This document shows positions 22,212 through 31,871 of a stretch of 64,000 nucleotides of DNA, piece by piece (the stretch's first letter is position 1; each line of letters begins with the position of its first letter). The position numbers were made by a program, and so were the translations under genes. This DNA comes from Peptoniphilaceae bacterium. Its GTDB lineage: Bacteria; Bacillota; Clostridia; Tissierellales; Peptoniphilaceae. The stretch is taken from assembly GCA_028726605.1 (NCBI GenBank), contig JAQYPV010000003.1:43903-107902 (forward strand), in the 5' to 3' direction. The notes below the pieces were generated by a model, which was given only the letters and a program-made list of their open reading frames with translations, was not told the DNA's origin and did not search any database.

Positions 22212-22895
22212 ATGACTACAGGGAATAAAACCGGCGCGGCGGCCTTTCGTCGTCGGAAGCCGGGACTGATCAGTGAATTATCGTGGCGCGAATACGGCGT
22301 GTTGGTGCCATGGGTGAATACGAAAGACGGGCCGATGCTGCTCTTCGAGGTGCGCGCGCAGAACTTGCGCCATCAGCCGGGGGAGATCAGCTTTCCGGGT
22401 GGCGCCGTCGAAGAGGGGGAGAGCGCCGAAGCGGCCGCACGGCGGGAGACGACAGAGGAACTCTTGGTGAGCGACCGCGACATCGAGATCTTTGGCCCCA
22501 ACGACATCTTCATCGCCCCGGGTGGGCGTCGATTGGATTCCTTCATCGGCCGCGTCAATGAATACGAGGGCACGTTCAGCACGGACGAGGTGGACCACGT
22601 CTTCCTGGCGCCGATGGCCGAACTCCAAACTCTGGAGCCGGAAGTGTACACCAATCGCATGCACATGGAGCCGGATCCCGCTTTTCCTCTGGAGGAGATC
22701 GGCAAAAACGGGTCATATCAGTGGCTCAGCGGCAGTTACAAGATTTTGATCTACCGCTGGCGGGACTATCGCATTTGGGGGATGACGGCGCGCCTTTTGC
22801 AGTCTGCGCTGGAACTGATCGCACAATACGATCTGGAGCGAGTGTTGGCGGACCCTGACGTCAAGCCGGTGTCCCCAGAGCCGACAGGGGAATGA
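22212..22895 (+). CDS. NUDIX hydrolase, CoA pyrophosphatase-like
   Basis: 227-residue NUDIX enzyme. The segment LRHQPGEISFPGG matches the extra signature of the CoA diphosphatase group (NUDT7/YeaB), and the Nudix box follows as GAVEEGESAEAAARRETTEE, with Leu in place of the usual Gly near its end. The metal-binding RETTEE glutamates are intact. GGGAGGTGAG (22196-22205) stands six bases before the ATG at 22212; an earlier in-frame ATG at 22113 would read through the terminator. Substrate (CoA derivatives) is inferred from the family signature. Confidence 0.82.
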   Translation: MTTGNKTGAAAFRRRKPGLISELSWREYGVLVPWVNTKDGPMLLFEVRAQNLRHQPGEISFPGGAVEEGESAEAAARRETTEELLVSDRDIEIFGPNDIFIAPGGRRLDSFIGRVNEYEGTFSTDEVDHVFLAPMAELQTLEPEVYTNRMHMEPDPAFPLEEIGKNGSYQWLSGSYKILIYRWRDYRIWGMTARLLQSALELIAQYDLERVLADPDVKPVSPEPTGE

Positions 22896-22936
22896 GGTAT
22901 GATGAGTCAGAGAACGGACGGGGACGGAGGATTTCG

Positions 22937-24325
22937 ATGAAACTCCCGCTCTTTCAATACATCGATCAGGCGATTGCCATGAAGCACGAGTTGCGCTTCG
23001 AGATCGACCAGGCGCAGCGCGCCATCGACAGTTTTTTTCTCTCGCAGTACGCGTCCAAGGACAACTTCGTCAACTACACCTCGCGCGTCAAGGCGGATGA
23101 GAGCTTGAAGGAGAAGATCATTCGGCGTAACTACACGAGCGCCGTGTCCGCGGAAAAGCTGTTTTCCCACATCTCAGACCTCATCGGGTGCCGCATCGAA
23201 TGCCGCTTCATTCACGACGAGGAGGACATCTACCGCTCCTTGTTCGACCACTTCCAGAGTCGGCGGTCCGACGGGTTCTATCGGTGCAATCTGGACCCGC
23301 GCATCGAACTGCGCCTCGACGACCCGCAGCCCAAGTCTCAGAAGAACGGGGTGCGCAGCTATCGCATCGACGGTCACTTTTTGGGGCCGCACGTGCTGAA
23401 CTTCGAACTCCAGATCAAGAGCATGGTCAACGTTTTCTGGAACGAAATCGACCACAAGATCCTCTACAAGAACTACAATTACGTCCTCACAGAGCAATTC
23501 GTGCACGACATCATGACTTCCATCCACGGGGATCTCACCGTGATCGACCGACAGATGGAGATGATGTATGACCACCTCAGAACGCTTGACCGCCCCAAGG
23601 AGTTCAAGCCGCAGGAGCAGATCAAGACCATGATCGGTCGGCTCATCCAGGATGTCTACCTCATCCCGTTGCGCGACGAGGCGGGCATCACCTTCGACTT
23701 CCGCTCGTCGATCGACCTCATCACGGACTTCCTCTTTGCGCGCGTGGAATACGAGTCGCGGGAGCAGTATGCCACGGAGTTTTTGCGCATCATGGACGAC
23801 GCCTTTTCCGGACAGCGGGTGTTGGCGCTCTTCGGAGAAACCATTGAATTTTCGCCTTCCATCCATTATCATAGCGAAATCACGACGGACCTGGGAACGC
23901 GGTTGGAGTGCGTCATCAACGAGGACATCCTCTGGAATTTGACCCTTCACATCCTGTTGGACCTCAATTCCCACATGCGTCCCGAGGACTTGTTCCGCAC
24001 GTTTGTGGACTACCTGCTCTTCCGCGTCATACACACCATACGCCACGGCTTTTCGCAACAGGGCCTCTCCGTCTGCGATTACGAGGCCCTGATCGACCGG
24101 ATGACCCGCCAGGCGCTCGACACGTATCTGAATCGCCCGCGCCCCGAGTACTTCACCGTAACGGGCCGCAATTCGCTCTTTCGAAACGTCGTCGTGACGC
24201 TGTCCAACGAGAAGCCCGACGATCCAGCGTGCTTTGACCGTTTTTGCCAGTTTTATCCCGGGCGCTCCCATGCGCCCGTGAAGAATCCGCCGATGGAGGC
24301 GCCCCATGGACACACTCTTTCGTGA
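22937..24325 (+). CDS. Divergent RelA/SpoT-like nucleotidyl (pyrophosphokinase) domain protein
   Basis: 462 residues. Residues about 40-185 align with the (p)ppGpp synthetase fold: SRVKADESLKEK (50-60), DLIGCRIECRF with the metal Asp81, and FELQIKSM with Glu157 followed by FWNEIDHKILYK, the counterpart of FWASLEHKLRYK in small alarmone synthetases. The G-loop, normally GYxSLH, reads GVRSYR (138-143), so the Tyr that stacks on the guanine is missing. No hydrolase domain. The last 250 residues are an unrecognised, mostly helical domain. GGACGGAGG sets the start. It may use another nucleotide or be regulatory; a stringent-response role is not proven. Overlaps mtaD by 20 bases. Confidence 0.72.
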   Translation: MKLPLFQYIDQAIAMKHELRFEIDQAQRAIDSFFLSQYASKDNFVNYTSRVKADESLKEKIIRRNYTSAVSAEKLFSHISDLIGCRIECRFIHDEEDIYRSLFDHFQSRRSDGFYRCNLDPRIELRLDDPQPKSQKNGVRSYRIDGHFLGPHVLNFELQIKSMVNVFWNEIDHKILYKNYNYVLTEQFVHDIMTSIHGDLTVIDRQMEMMYDHLRTLDRPKEFKPQEQIKTMIGRLIQDVYLIPLRDEAGITFDFRSSIDLITDFLFARVEYESREQYATEFLRIMDDAFSGQRVLALFGETIEFSPSIHYHSEITTDLGTRLECVINEDILWNLTLHILLDLNSHMRPEDLFRTFVDYLLFRVIHTIRHGFSQQGLSVCDYEALIDRMTRQALDTYLNRPRPEYFTVTGRNSLFRNVVVTLSNEKPDDPACFDRFCQFYPGRSHAPVKNPPMEAPHGHTLS

Positions 24326-25598
24326 TGCCACTGTGCTCACGATGAACGACGCGCACGAGATAATGGAACACGGCGACGTGCTGGTGAGAGACGGATGCAT
24401 CGCTGCCGTCACGACAGACGAGGCGATGCCGGCCGTCGACGCAGCGCGGCCCGACGTCGCCGTCGTGGACTGCCACGGCGACGTGCTCATGCCGGGACTC
24501 ATCAACGCGCACGCGCACATCTCCATGAGTCTCTTTCGCAACTACGCGAACGACCAGAACTTACAGACGTGGCTCGAGGAGTCCATCTGGCCGCTAGAAA
24601 GCCACTTGACCCGGGAGGACATCGTGTGCGGGGCGCGCCTCTCCATGGCCGAAATGCTCGCCGGAGGTATCACGACGTTCATGGACATGTACGACGAGGA
24701 AGCCGCCATTGCCGAGGTGGTGGAAGCCGTCGGCATGCGCGCCGTGCTGGGCGAAGGCGTGACGGACCGTTCCCTCCAGCGCAAATTGCCGCTCATTCAG
24801 GAGATGATCGAGACGTCGACGCCCCGCGTGCACTACATGGTGGCGCCCCACGCGGTGTACACTTGCTCGCCGGAGACGCTTCGCACCTTAGGCGACCTTG
24901 CGGCGTCGGCCCACGTGGGCATTCACATCCACCTCGCGGAGACCCAACAGGAAGATGCGGAGTGCCGCGCGCACTATGGCCTTTCGCCGACGGCGCTTCT
25001 CCATCGCGAGGGATTGTTGAACGGCCAATCCCTTCTCGCGCACGGCGTCTTTCTGGACGACGAGGACATCGAAACCATAGCTCGCGCCGGCGCGAGCGTG
25101 GTCTACAATCCCGCGAGCAACATGAAGCTCGCGAGCGGGTTCATGCGCCTTTCGGCTTTGCGGGACGCCGGCGTGAACGTGGCGCTCGGCACGGATGGCC
25201 CCAGTTCGAACAACACGCAGGACCTCTTCAAAGATATGCGGCTCGGCTCGTTCATCCAAAAAGGACGCTCGGGCGACGCGACGGCGGCTCCGGCACGCGC
25301 GATGCTGGAGCTTGCGACACGCGGCGGCGCCCGAGCCATGGGCCGCGACGATTTGGGACAGATCGCGCCGGGGGCACGGGCCGACCTCGTTTTGGTAGAT
25401 TTCCACAACATCCGCCACACGCCCTTTCCGGATGACGTGGAGGCCGCCCTCGTCTACGCCACGGCGGCGGACGACGTGCGCCTCACGATGGTGGAGGGAG
25501 AGATCCTCTACCGCGACGGCGCGTTTTCTCACCTCGACGTCGACGCGGTGCGGCACGAGGCCCAAGCGGCGTGGCAGCGCCTTTGCGCCTTCCGGTGA
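24306..25598 (+). CDS. mtaD: 5-methylthioadenosine/S-adenosylhomocysteine deaminase (amidohydrolase)
   Basis: 430-residue metal-dependent amidohydrolase of the ATZ/TRZ group. Metal and catalytic residues: H69 and H71 in NAHAHIS, His in HIHLAET, His in LAHGVFL and Asp in LGTDGPSSNN. The early PGLINAHAH and the TDGPSSNN block match MtaD, which deaminates SAH, MTA or adenosine for S-adenosylmethionine salvage. Related enzymes (guanine deaminase, chlorohydrolases) are less likely. Full length. It overlaps its neighbours on both sides, so it lies in one operon with the RelA/SpoT-like gene and acpS-nnrD. Confidence 0.85.
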   Translation: MDTLFRDATVLTMNDAHEIMEHGDVLVRDGCIAAVTTDEAMPAVDAARPDVAVVDCHGDVLMPGLINAHAHISMSLFRNYANDQNLQTWLEESIWPLESHLTREDIVCGARLSMAEMLAGGITTFMDMYDEEAAIAEVVEAVGMRAVLGEGVTDRSLQRKLPLIQEMIETSTPRVHYMVAPHAVYTCSPETLRTLGDLAASAHVGIHIHLAETQQEDAECRAHYGLSPTALLHREGLLNGQSLLAHGVFLDDEDIETIARAGASVVYNPASNMKLASGFMRLSALRDAGVNVALGTDGPSSNNTQDLFKDMRLGSFIQKGRSGDATAAPARAMLELATRGGARAMGRDDLGQIAPGARADLVLVDFHNIRHTPFPDDVEAALVYATAADDVRLTMVEGEILYRDGAFSHLDVDAVRHEAQAAWQRLCAFR

Positions 25599-26908
25599 GC
25601 GGCGTGCGTCTGGGGATTGACCGCGTGGCGATTGCGCGCTTTAATGAGTTGTTGACGCAGGCGCACTTCATGCAGCGCGTCTTCACCGATGCCGAGCGGG
25701 AACACATTGCGCGCGCCGCGCAGCCCGCCGCCACGGCTGCGGGGCTCTTTGCCGCAAAAGAGGCCGTCTCCAAGGTTTTGGGTATCGGTCTGGGGGAGGC
25801 GGGACTCTCTAATCTGGAGATCCGGCATACGCGGCGCGGTGCGCCGGTCGTCGTCTTATGCGGCCGGGCGCGAGAACGGGCAGCGCTGTTGGGTATGATT
25901 TCAATCGCCGTATCGATCACACATGAACAGGAGGTGGCCATGGCAGTGGCGATGGGAGCCGAATCGAATTCTTTTGTGCCGTCGCGGACGGGACTCCACC
26001 TGAATCGCGAGTTGGATCTGTCGCTTCTCCGGCGGGACCGGCAGGGGTACAAGACGCAATACGGGCGCGTCGCCATTATCGGCGGTTCGCGCGGGATGGC
26101 CGGTTCCGTCGCCATGGCGGCTCAAGCGGCGCTGCGCACGGGATCCGGATTGGTGACGGCGGTGGTGCCGGCGGGCATCGGTGAAGTCGTCGAAAACAAA
26201 TTACTGGAAGGCATGGTCGTGGGCGTCGCGGACGACGGCGCGGGCCATTTCAACTTGGACAGTTTGCCGGGCATTTTGGCTGTGGCCGAGGGGTGCGATG
26301 CCGTAGCTATCGGGCCGGGCATCGGGCGCACACCGGACATGAAAAACTTGGTTTCGGCGCTCTTGCGCCACTGCGCACAGCGCGTGGTGCTGGATGCGGA
26401 CGGACTCAATGCCTTGCAAGGGGATCGGGAGGTACTGCGCGAGGCGGCAGGCACGGTGGCACTCACGCCGCATGAGATGGAGATGAGCCGCCTCACGGGC
26501 CTTCCCGTCGAGGCCGTCCGCGCAGACCGCGTGGGCGTGGCGACGCTCTTTGCGGCCGATACGGGGACGTTCGTGGTCCTCAAAGGAGCGGACACCGTCA
26601 TCACCAACGGCGAGCTCCACTACTTAAATGCGACCGGAAATCCCGGGATGGCGACCGCCGGCGCGGGAGATGTACTCGCGGGGATGGCGACTTCGCTGCT
26701 GGGCTACGGGTATCCGGTCATGACGGCGTTGCGCCTCGGCTGCTACATGCACGGCCTGGCGGGCGACCTGGCAAAGCGGGAGGTCGGCGAGGACGGCATG
26801 ATCGCCTCAGATCTCATTGCACAGATTCCCGCGGTCTACCGCCTGTTACATGCGGTGCGCGCGGATCAGGAGAAGGGAGAGCCGGATGCAGAAGGTTCGG
26901 CGGGGTGA
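25595..26908 (+). CDS. Fusion of holo-ACP synthase (AcpS) and ADP-dependent NAD(P)HX dehydratase (NnrD)
   Basis: 437 residues in one frame. Residues 1-122 are AcpS: GIDRVAI with metal Asp9 and [13 protein letters not shown] with Glu56, the phosphopantetheinyl transferase motifs. Residues about 140-430 are NnrD (YjeF C-terminal domain): [37 protein letters not shown] and [17 protein letters not shown], the ATP/ADP site with its catalytic Asp. The NnrE epimerase half of usual YjeF is absent. The GTG at 25595 overlaps the mtaD stop (GTGA). Both activities look intact. AcpS activates the acyl carrier protein; NnrD repairs hydrated NAD(P)H. Confidence 0.88.
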   Translation: MSGVRLGIDRVAIARFNELLTQAHFMQRVFTDAEREHIARAAQPAATAAGLFAAKEAVSKVLGIGLGEAGLSNLEIRHTRRGAPVVVLCGRARERAALLGMISIAVSITHEQEVAMAVAMGAESNSFVPSRTGLHLNRELDLSLLRRDRQGYKTQYGRVAIIGGSRGMAGSVAMAAQAALRTGSGLVTAVVPAGIGEVVENKLLEGMVVGVADDGAGHFNLDSLPGILAVAEGCDAVAIGPGIGRTPDMKNLVSALLRHCAQRVVLDADGLNALQGDREVLREAAGTVALTPHEMEMSRLTGLPVEAVRADRVGVATLFAADTGTFVVLKGADTVITNGELHYLNATGNPGMATAGAGDVLAGMATSLLGYGYPVMTALRLGCYMHGLAGDLAKREVGEDGMIASDLIAQIPAVYRLLHAVRADQEKGEPDAEGSAG

Positions 26909-27239
26909 CATCTACTACGCAGATCTGGATCCCGTGATCGGATCGGAGCAGGGCGGCGTGCGGCCGGTCGTGGTCTTACAGAACGACGTGGGCAACAAGT
27001 ACTCGCCCACCATCATTGCGGCGGCCATCACGTCCAATCTGAACAAGAATCGGATGCCCACGCACGTGCGCGTCTCGAATGATAAGGATTTGCCGCTGGA
27101 TTCGGTGGTGCTGTTGGAGCAGCTGCGCACCATTGACAAGAAGCGCCTGCAGCAGCGCGTGGGGCATTTTCCGGACGAGACGATGCGGGAGATCGACCGG
27201 GCACTGTCCGTGTCCATCGGGCTGGCGCCTCTGCGCTGA
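26886..27239 (+). CDS. MazF/NdoA-type endoribonuclease toxin
   Basis: 117-residue PemK/MazF protein. It starts [19 protein letters not shown], the usual opening, and keeps [11 protein letters not shown] and [10 protein letters not shown]; Arg26 and Thr49 match catalytic Arg25 and Thr48 of Bacillus subtilis NdoA with an offset of one. AGGAGAAGGGAGAG precedes the ATG, which lies inside the end of acpS-nnrD. In Bacilli the order acpS-(ydcC)-alr-ndoAI-ndoA is common; here the antitoxin ndoAI (MazE) and alr are missing from the neighbourhood. The antitoxin must be elsewhere or absent. Confidence 0.92.
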   Translation: MQKVRRGDIYYADLDPVIGSEQGGVRPVVVLQNDVGNKYSPTIIAAAITSNLNKNRMPTHVRVSNDKDLPLDSVVLLEQLRTIDKKRLQQRVGHFPDETMREIDRALSVSIGLAPLR

Positions 27240-27314
27240 GAGGCGTCTCGTGAGAACGGGAGCGTCGCAGGAGCGGGCGAGTGGTCACGTGTTGACATAC
27301 AGAAAGAAGGACGG

Positions 27315-28115
27315 ATGATTTCAATTAAGACGGAGGAACAGATCCGCGGCATGAAGGAAGCGGGGGTGATCCTCTCCAAGACGCACCTCGCCATTCGGGA
27401 GATTTTGCGGCCGGGGCTCACGACGGGCCAGGTGGATGCGTTCGCCGAGGCGTTCATGCTATACAAGGGGGCGACGCCGGAGCAAAAGGGATACGAGGGA
27501 TTTCCGTTTGCGCTCTGCACGAGCGTCAACGACGAGATTTGCCACGGATTCCCCAGCGACCGCGTCTTACAAGAGGGGGATATCCTCTCCATCGACAACG
27601 TCGTGCGCTACAAGGGCTATCTGGCGGATTCGTGCTGGAGCTACGGCATCGGCACGCTGTCGCCCGAGGACCAGCGCCTCATGGAGGTGACGGAAGAAGC
27701 GCTCTACCGCGGCATCGCGGCGGCGATGCCGGGCCGTCATGTGGTGGACATCGGCCGTGCCATTCAGCCCTTTGTGGAAGAGAACGGCTTTTCCGTTGTG
27801 CGGCACTTCGTGGGCCACGGGATCGGCGACGAGATGCACGAAGATCCGCAGGTGGCGCACTTCGTGACGCGCAGTCGCGGCGCGCGGCTCCGAGAGAACA
27901 TGGTCATCACGGTGGAGCCCATGATCAATGCCGGGGCGTATGGCGTGCGCATCGAGGAGAACGGCTGGGTGGCGCACACGGTGGATGGCCGGAAGTCTTG
28001 CCAGTTCGAGCATACCTTCGTCGTGCGCGAAAAGGGGCCGGAGATCCTGACGTTGCAGTCGGACACGGCGCTGGACGACGCAGAGCGGGCTTGGATTTCC
28101 GCGTATCGGTTTTGA
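27315..28115 (+). CDS. map: Methionine aminopeptidase, type I
   Basis: Removes the initiator methionine from new proteins. 266 residues with the pita-bread metal site: Asp in SIDNVV, Asp in YLADS, His in GHGIGDEMHE and Glu in TVEPMI. It starts MISIKTEEQIRGMKEAG, a standard opening, behind AGAAGGACGG. Here it follows mazF at 75 bases and is not in the usual ribosomal protein operon (secY-adk-map), so it may be a second copy or relocated. Confidence 0.93.
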   Translation: MISIKTEEQIRGMKEAGVILSKTHLAIREILRPGLTTGQVDAFAEAFMLYKGATPEQKGYEGFPFALCTSVNDEICHGFPSDRVLQEGDILSIDNVVRYKGYLADSCWSYGIGTLSPEDQRLMEVTEEALYRGIAAAMPGRHVVDIGRAIQPFVEENGFSVVRHFVGHGIGDEMHEDPQVAHFVTRSRGARLRENMVITVEPMINAGAYGVRIEENGWVAHTVDGRKSCQFEHTFVVREKGPEILTLQSDTALDDAERAWISAYRF

Positions 28116-28247
28116 CGAAGCGTGCGGGAAGGCGGTGACGCTATGCCGTGGAGTGGCGCCTCTCGCGCTTTTGTGCGGGCGACGCCATCGACGGATCGGG
28201 TGAGGACAGCGGTCGAGGGCGATGCGATAAAAAGTTCGCGCGACCAT

Positions 28248-28276
28248 TTGACATCTCCTTTTTTGACTGCTATACT
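28248..28276 (+). promoter_or_regulatory. Promoter of the tRNA cluster
   Basis: TTGACA (28248-28253), 17-base spacer, TATACT (28271-28276), 21 bases before the first tRNA gene. Confidence 0.92.
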
Positions 28277-28297
28277 TTCTAGGTAACTTTTCGTTAA

Positions 28298-28369
28298 GGC
28301 CCTATGGTCAAGCGGTTAAGACATCGCCCTTTCACGGCGGTATCCCGGGTTCGAATCCCGGTAGGGTCA
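28298..28369 (+). tRNA. tRNA-Glu (TTC)
   Basis: Complete cloverleaf; the acceptor GGCCCTA pairs with TAGGGTC, anticodon loop CTTTCAC. First of twelve tRNA genes in one transcript. The 3' CCA is not encoded. Confidence 0.97.
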
Positions 28370-28376
28370 TTTTCAG

Positions 28377-28449
28377 GGGCGCTTAGCTCAGTTGGGAGAG
28401 CATCTGCCTTACAAGCAGGGGGTCACAGGTTCGAGCCCTGTAGCGCCCA
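28377..28449 (+). tRNA. tRNA-Val (TAC)
   Basis: Acceptor GGGCGCT/AGCGCCC, anticodon loop CTTACAA, normal D and T arms. CCA not encoded. Confidence 0.97.
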
Positions 28450-28472
28450 TCCAGCTCGCCTTTGGAACATCT

Positions 28473-28546
28473 GGCCCGGTAGTTCAGATGGTTAGAATGC
28501 CAGCCTGTCACGCTGGAGGTCGTGGGTTCGAAGCCCATCCGGGTCG
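28473..28546 (+). tRNA. tRNA-Asp (GTC)
   Basis: Acceptor GGCCCGG/CCGGGTC, anticodon loop CTGTCAC, discriminator G. CCA not encoded. Confidence 0.97.
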
Positions 28547-28573
28547 TTTCCTTTCGTCTGCGGGCGAATGGAC

Positions 28574-28646
28574 GCTGGTGTAGCTCAATCGGTAGAGCAA
28601 CTGACTTGTAATCAGTAGGTTGAGGGTTCAAGTCCTTTCACCAGCT
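28574..28646 (+). tRNA. tRNA-Thr (TGT)
   Basis: Acceptor GCTGGTG/CACCAGC, anticodon loop CTTGTAA. CCA not encoded. Confidence 0.97.
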
Positions 28647-28712
28647 TTACAGCGAATAAGGGGTTTCGTTGTTCGCCTTATACGCGGCGATCGGATCAGG
28701 GCCTTTGGACAT

Positions 28713-28786
28713 GCGCCCATAGCTCAGTCGGATAGAGCAACGGCCTTCTAAGCCGTGTGTCCGAGGTTCGAATCCTCGTGGGCGCG
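28713..28786 (+). tRNA. tRNA-Arg (TCT)
   Basis: Acceptor GCGCCCA/TGGGCGC, anticodon loop CTTCTAA, discriminator G. CCA not encoded. Confidence 0.97.
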
Positions 28787-28793
28787 ATTGCGA

Positions 28794-28865
28794 TGGGGTA
28801 TCGCCAAGCGGTAAGGCACCAGACTTTGACTCTGGCATTCGTAGGTTCGAATCCTGCTACCCCAG
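28794..28865 (+). tRNA. tRNA-Gln (TTG)
   Basis: Acceptor TGGGGTA/TACCCCA with the U1-A72 pair typical of tRNA-Gln, anticodon loop CTTTGAC. CCA not encoded. Confidence 0.97.
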
Positions 28866-28891
28866 TTACCAGCTGAAGTGAATATGAATGA

Positions 28892-28965
28892 TGGGGTATA
28901 GCCAAGTCGGTAAGGCACTAGACTCTGACTCTAGCATTTCGCAGGTTCGAGTCCTGCTACCCCAG
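28892..28965 (+). tRNA. tRNA-Gln (CTG)
   Basis: Very similar to the preceding tRNA-Gln(TTG), with anticodon loop CTCTGAC and a larger D loop; probably arose by local duplication. CCA not encoded. Confidence 0.96.
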
Positions 28966-28968
28966 TTT

Positions 28969-29041
28969 GATCCATTAGCTCAGCAGGTAGAGCACCTGAC
29001 TTTTAATCAGGGTGTCCGGGGTTCGAATCCCCGATGGGTCA
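28969..29041 (+). tRNA. tRNA-Lys (TTT)
   Basis: Acceptor GATCCAT/ATGGGTC (one G-U pair), anticodon loop CTTTTAA. CCA not encoded. Starts three bases after tRNA-Gln(CTG). Confidence 0.96.
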
Positions 29042-29045
29042 TCGA

Positions 29046-29131
29046 GGAGAGATACCGAAGTGGTCATAACGGGGCGGTCTTGAAAACCGTTAGGGCGCAA
29101 GCTCACGGGGGTTCGAATCCCTCTCTCTCCG
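29046..29131 (+). tRNA. tRNA-Ser (TGA)
   Basis: Class II tRNA with long variable arm; acceptor GGAGAGA/TCTCTCC, anticodon loop CTTGAAA. CCA not encoded. Confidence 0.96.
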
Positions 29132-29137
29132 AGATAG

Positions 29138-29226
29138 GGAGATGTACCCAAGAGGCTCAAGGGGCTCCCCTGCTAAGGGAGTAGGTCGTGATGAGCGGCG
29201 CGAGGGTTCGAATCCCTCCATCTCCG
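29138..29226 (+). tRNA. tRNA-Ser (GCT)
   Basis: Class II tRNA; acceptor GGAGATG/CATCTCC, anticodon loop CTGCTAA with long variable arm. CCA not encoded. Confidence 0.96.
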
Positions 29227-29234
29227 TTATATGA

Positions 29235-29308
29235 GGGCCATTAGCTCAGTTGGTTAGAGCAGCCGGCTCATAACCGGTTTGTCCCGGGTTCGAGTCCCTG
29301 ATGGCCCA
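29235..29308 (+). tRNA. tRNA-Met (CAT), elongator (or Ile2)
   Basis: Acceptor GGGCCAT/ATGGCCC, anticodon loop CTCATAA. The first pair is G-C and the anticodon stem is GCCGG/CCGGT, so it lacks the mismatched 1-72 pair and triple G-C pairs of initiator tRNA. It is elongator Met, or an Ile tRNA whose C34 is modified to lysidine. CCA not encoded. Confidence 0.93.
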
Positions 29309-29359
29309 TGACCTCCGTGACCACTTCATCTCGACTTCGGTTGGACGACAAGTGAATAT

Positions 29360-29432
29360 GCCCAGATAGCTCAGTTGGTAGAGCAAGGGACTGAAAATCC
29401 CTGTGTCGCTGGTTCAATTCCTGCTCTGGGCA
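29360..29432 (+). tRNA. tRNA-Phe (GAA)
   Basis: Acceptor GCCCAGA/TCTGGGC, anticodon loop CTGAAAA. Last of the cluster, just before its terminator. CCA not encoded. Confidence 0.97.
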
Positions 29433-29438
29433 TGCGAG

Positions 29439-29467
29439 CGCCTCGGCATCAGCCGGGGCGTTTTTTT
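29439..29467 (+). terminator. Terminator of the tRNA cluster
   Basis: Nine-base stem 29439-29447/29452-29460 (one G-U pair), 4-base loop, then seven T. Confidence 0.93.
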
Positions 29468-29481
29468 CTGCTATGACTTGA

Positions 29482-29509
29482 TTTTCATCGGCACTTGGGG
29501 TAATATAAT
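29482..29509 (+). promoter_or_regulatory. Promoter of groESL
   Basis: A perfect TATAAT at 29504-29509 with TTTTCA (29482-29487) at 16 bases as the best -35. The CIRCE element begins five bases downstream, where HrcA would block transcription. Confidence 0.7.
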
Positions 29510-29513
29510 CGTG

Positions 29514-29540
29514 TTGGCACTCAGTGTTAGAGAGTGATAA
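29514..29540 (+). promoter_or_regulatory. CIRCE operator (HrcA-binding)
   Basis: TTGGCACTC (29514-29522), nine-base spacer, GAGTGATAA (29532-29540): one mismatch per half-site to TTAGCACTC-N9-GAGTGCTAA. Heat-shock control of groESL by HrcA follows from established knowledge. Confidence 0.93.
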
Positions 29541-29559
29541 TAAATCGAAGGAGGAAATC

Positions 29560-29844
29560 ATGAAACTGAATCCCATCGGTGAACGCATCGTGATTCGTAA
29601 ATTAGAGAAGGAAGAGACGACGGCGTCGGGTATCGTGCTTCCCACGTCGGCGCAGGAACAGCCGCAGTACGCGGAAGTCACTGCCGTGAGCGACAAACTG
29701 GCCAATAACGACGACTACAAGGACGCCGTTTCCGTGGGCGACAAGGTGATCTACTCGCGCTACGCCGGCACGGACGTGAAGCTGGACGGTGAAGAGTACA
29801 TCGTCATCAAGATTGAGGACGTGTTGGCGGTCGTCGAAGACTGA
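29560..29844 (+). CDS. groES: Co-chaperonin GroES
   Basis: 94-residue lid of the GroEL folding chamber. Opens MKLNPIGERIVIRKLEKEE, has the mobile loop around TTASGIVLP and ends IKIEDVLAVVED. AAGGAGG (29548-29554) sets the ATG; an upstream in-frame codon at 29524 lies within CIRCE and is not used. Confidence 0.97.
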   Translation: MKLNPIGERIVIRKLEKEETTASGIVLPTSAQEQPQYAEVTAVSDKLANNDDYKDAVSVGDKVIYSRYAGTDVKLDGEEYIVIKIEDVLAVVED

Positions 29845-29870
29845 GGAAGAGCGATGCCAGTCAGGCATGA

Positions 29871-31526
<1,656 letters not shown>

Positions 31527-31544
31527 TCGCGTTTTTCATCGACC

Positions 31545-31575
31545 GAAGGGGTCCTGTGGGATCCCTTCTTTTTTT
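31545..31575 (+). terminator. Terminator of groESL
   Basis: Ten-base stem 31545-31554/31559-31568 with one G-U pair, followed by seven T. Confidence 0.92.
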
Positions 31576-31576
31576 G

Positions 31577-31871
31577 TGGTGAAAGGGCAGCCGATGCTGC
31601 GCCAACGGGTGAAGAGTCGACGCGGAGACAGCGTGGGAAAGGATTTCTTTCGACGGTCGATGGAATGGGAAAGCGAAAATGGTCACTTTGTACCATTATG
31701 ACACGCGTTTCACAATTCTGGGACAAAATGGGACGGAACGTGGCATTGCGTGTCTGAAAACTGCGCTAGAATGGAATTACGACAGGTCGGACAATGATGA
31801 AATGGTTTGGGAAACAGTGAAAGAACAGGAGATGAAGGAACGAAGATGACATAAGTGGAAAGGAACAGACG
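31577..31871. other. Intergenic stretch between groEL and the HTH gene
   Basis: About 295 bases without a supported gene. AATGGT (31678-31683) and ACCATT (31692-31697) form a small inverted repeat; TAGAAT (31767-31772) with TTGCGT 15 bases upstream is a weak promoter candidate for the next gene. Otherwise nothing recognisable. Confidence 0.4.

Noticed and set aside
27292..27297. TTGACA before map as a promoter
   Set aside because: A -10 at the right distance would fall inside the coding region; no matching hexamer there.
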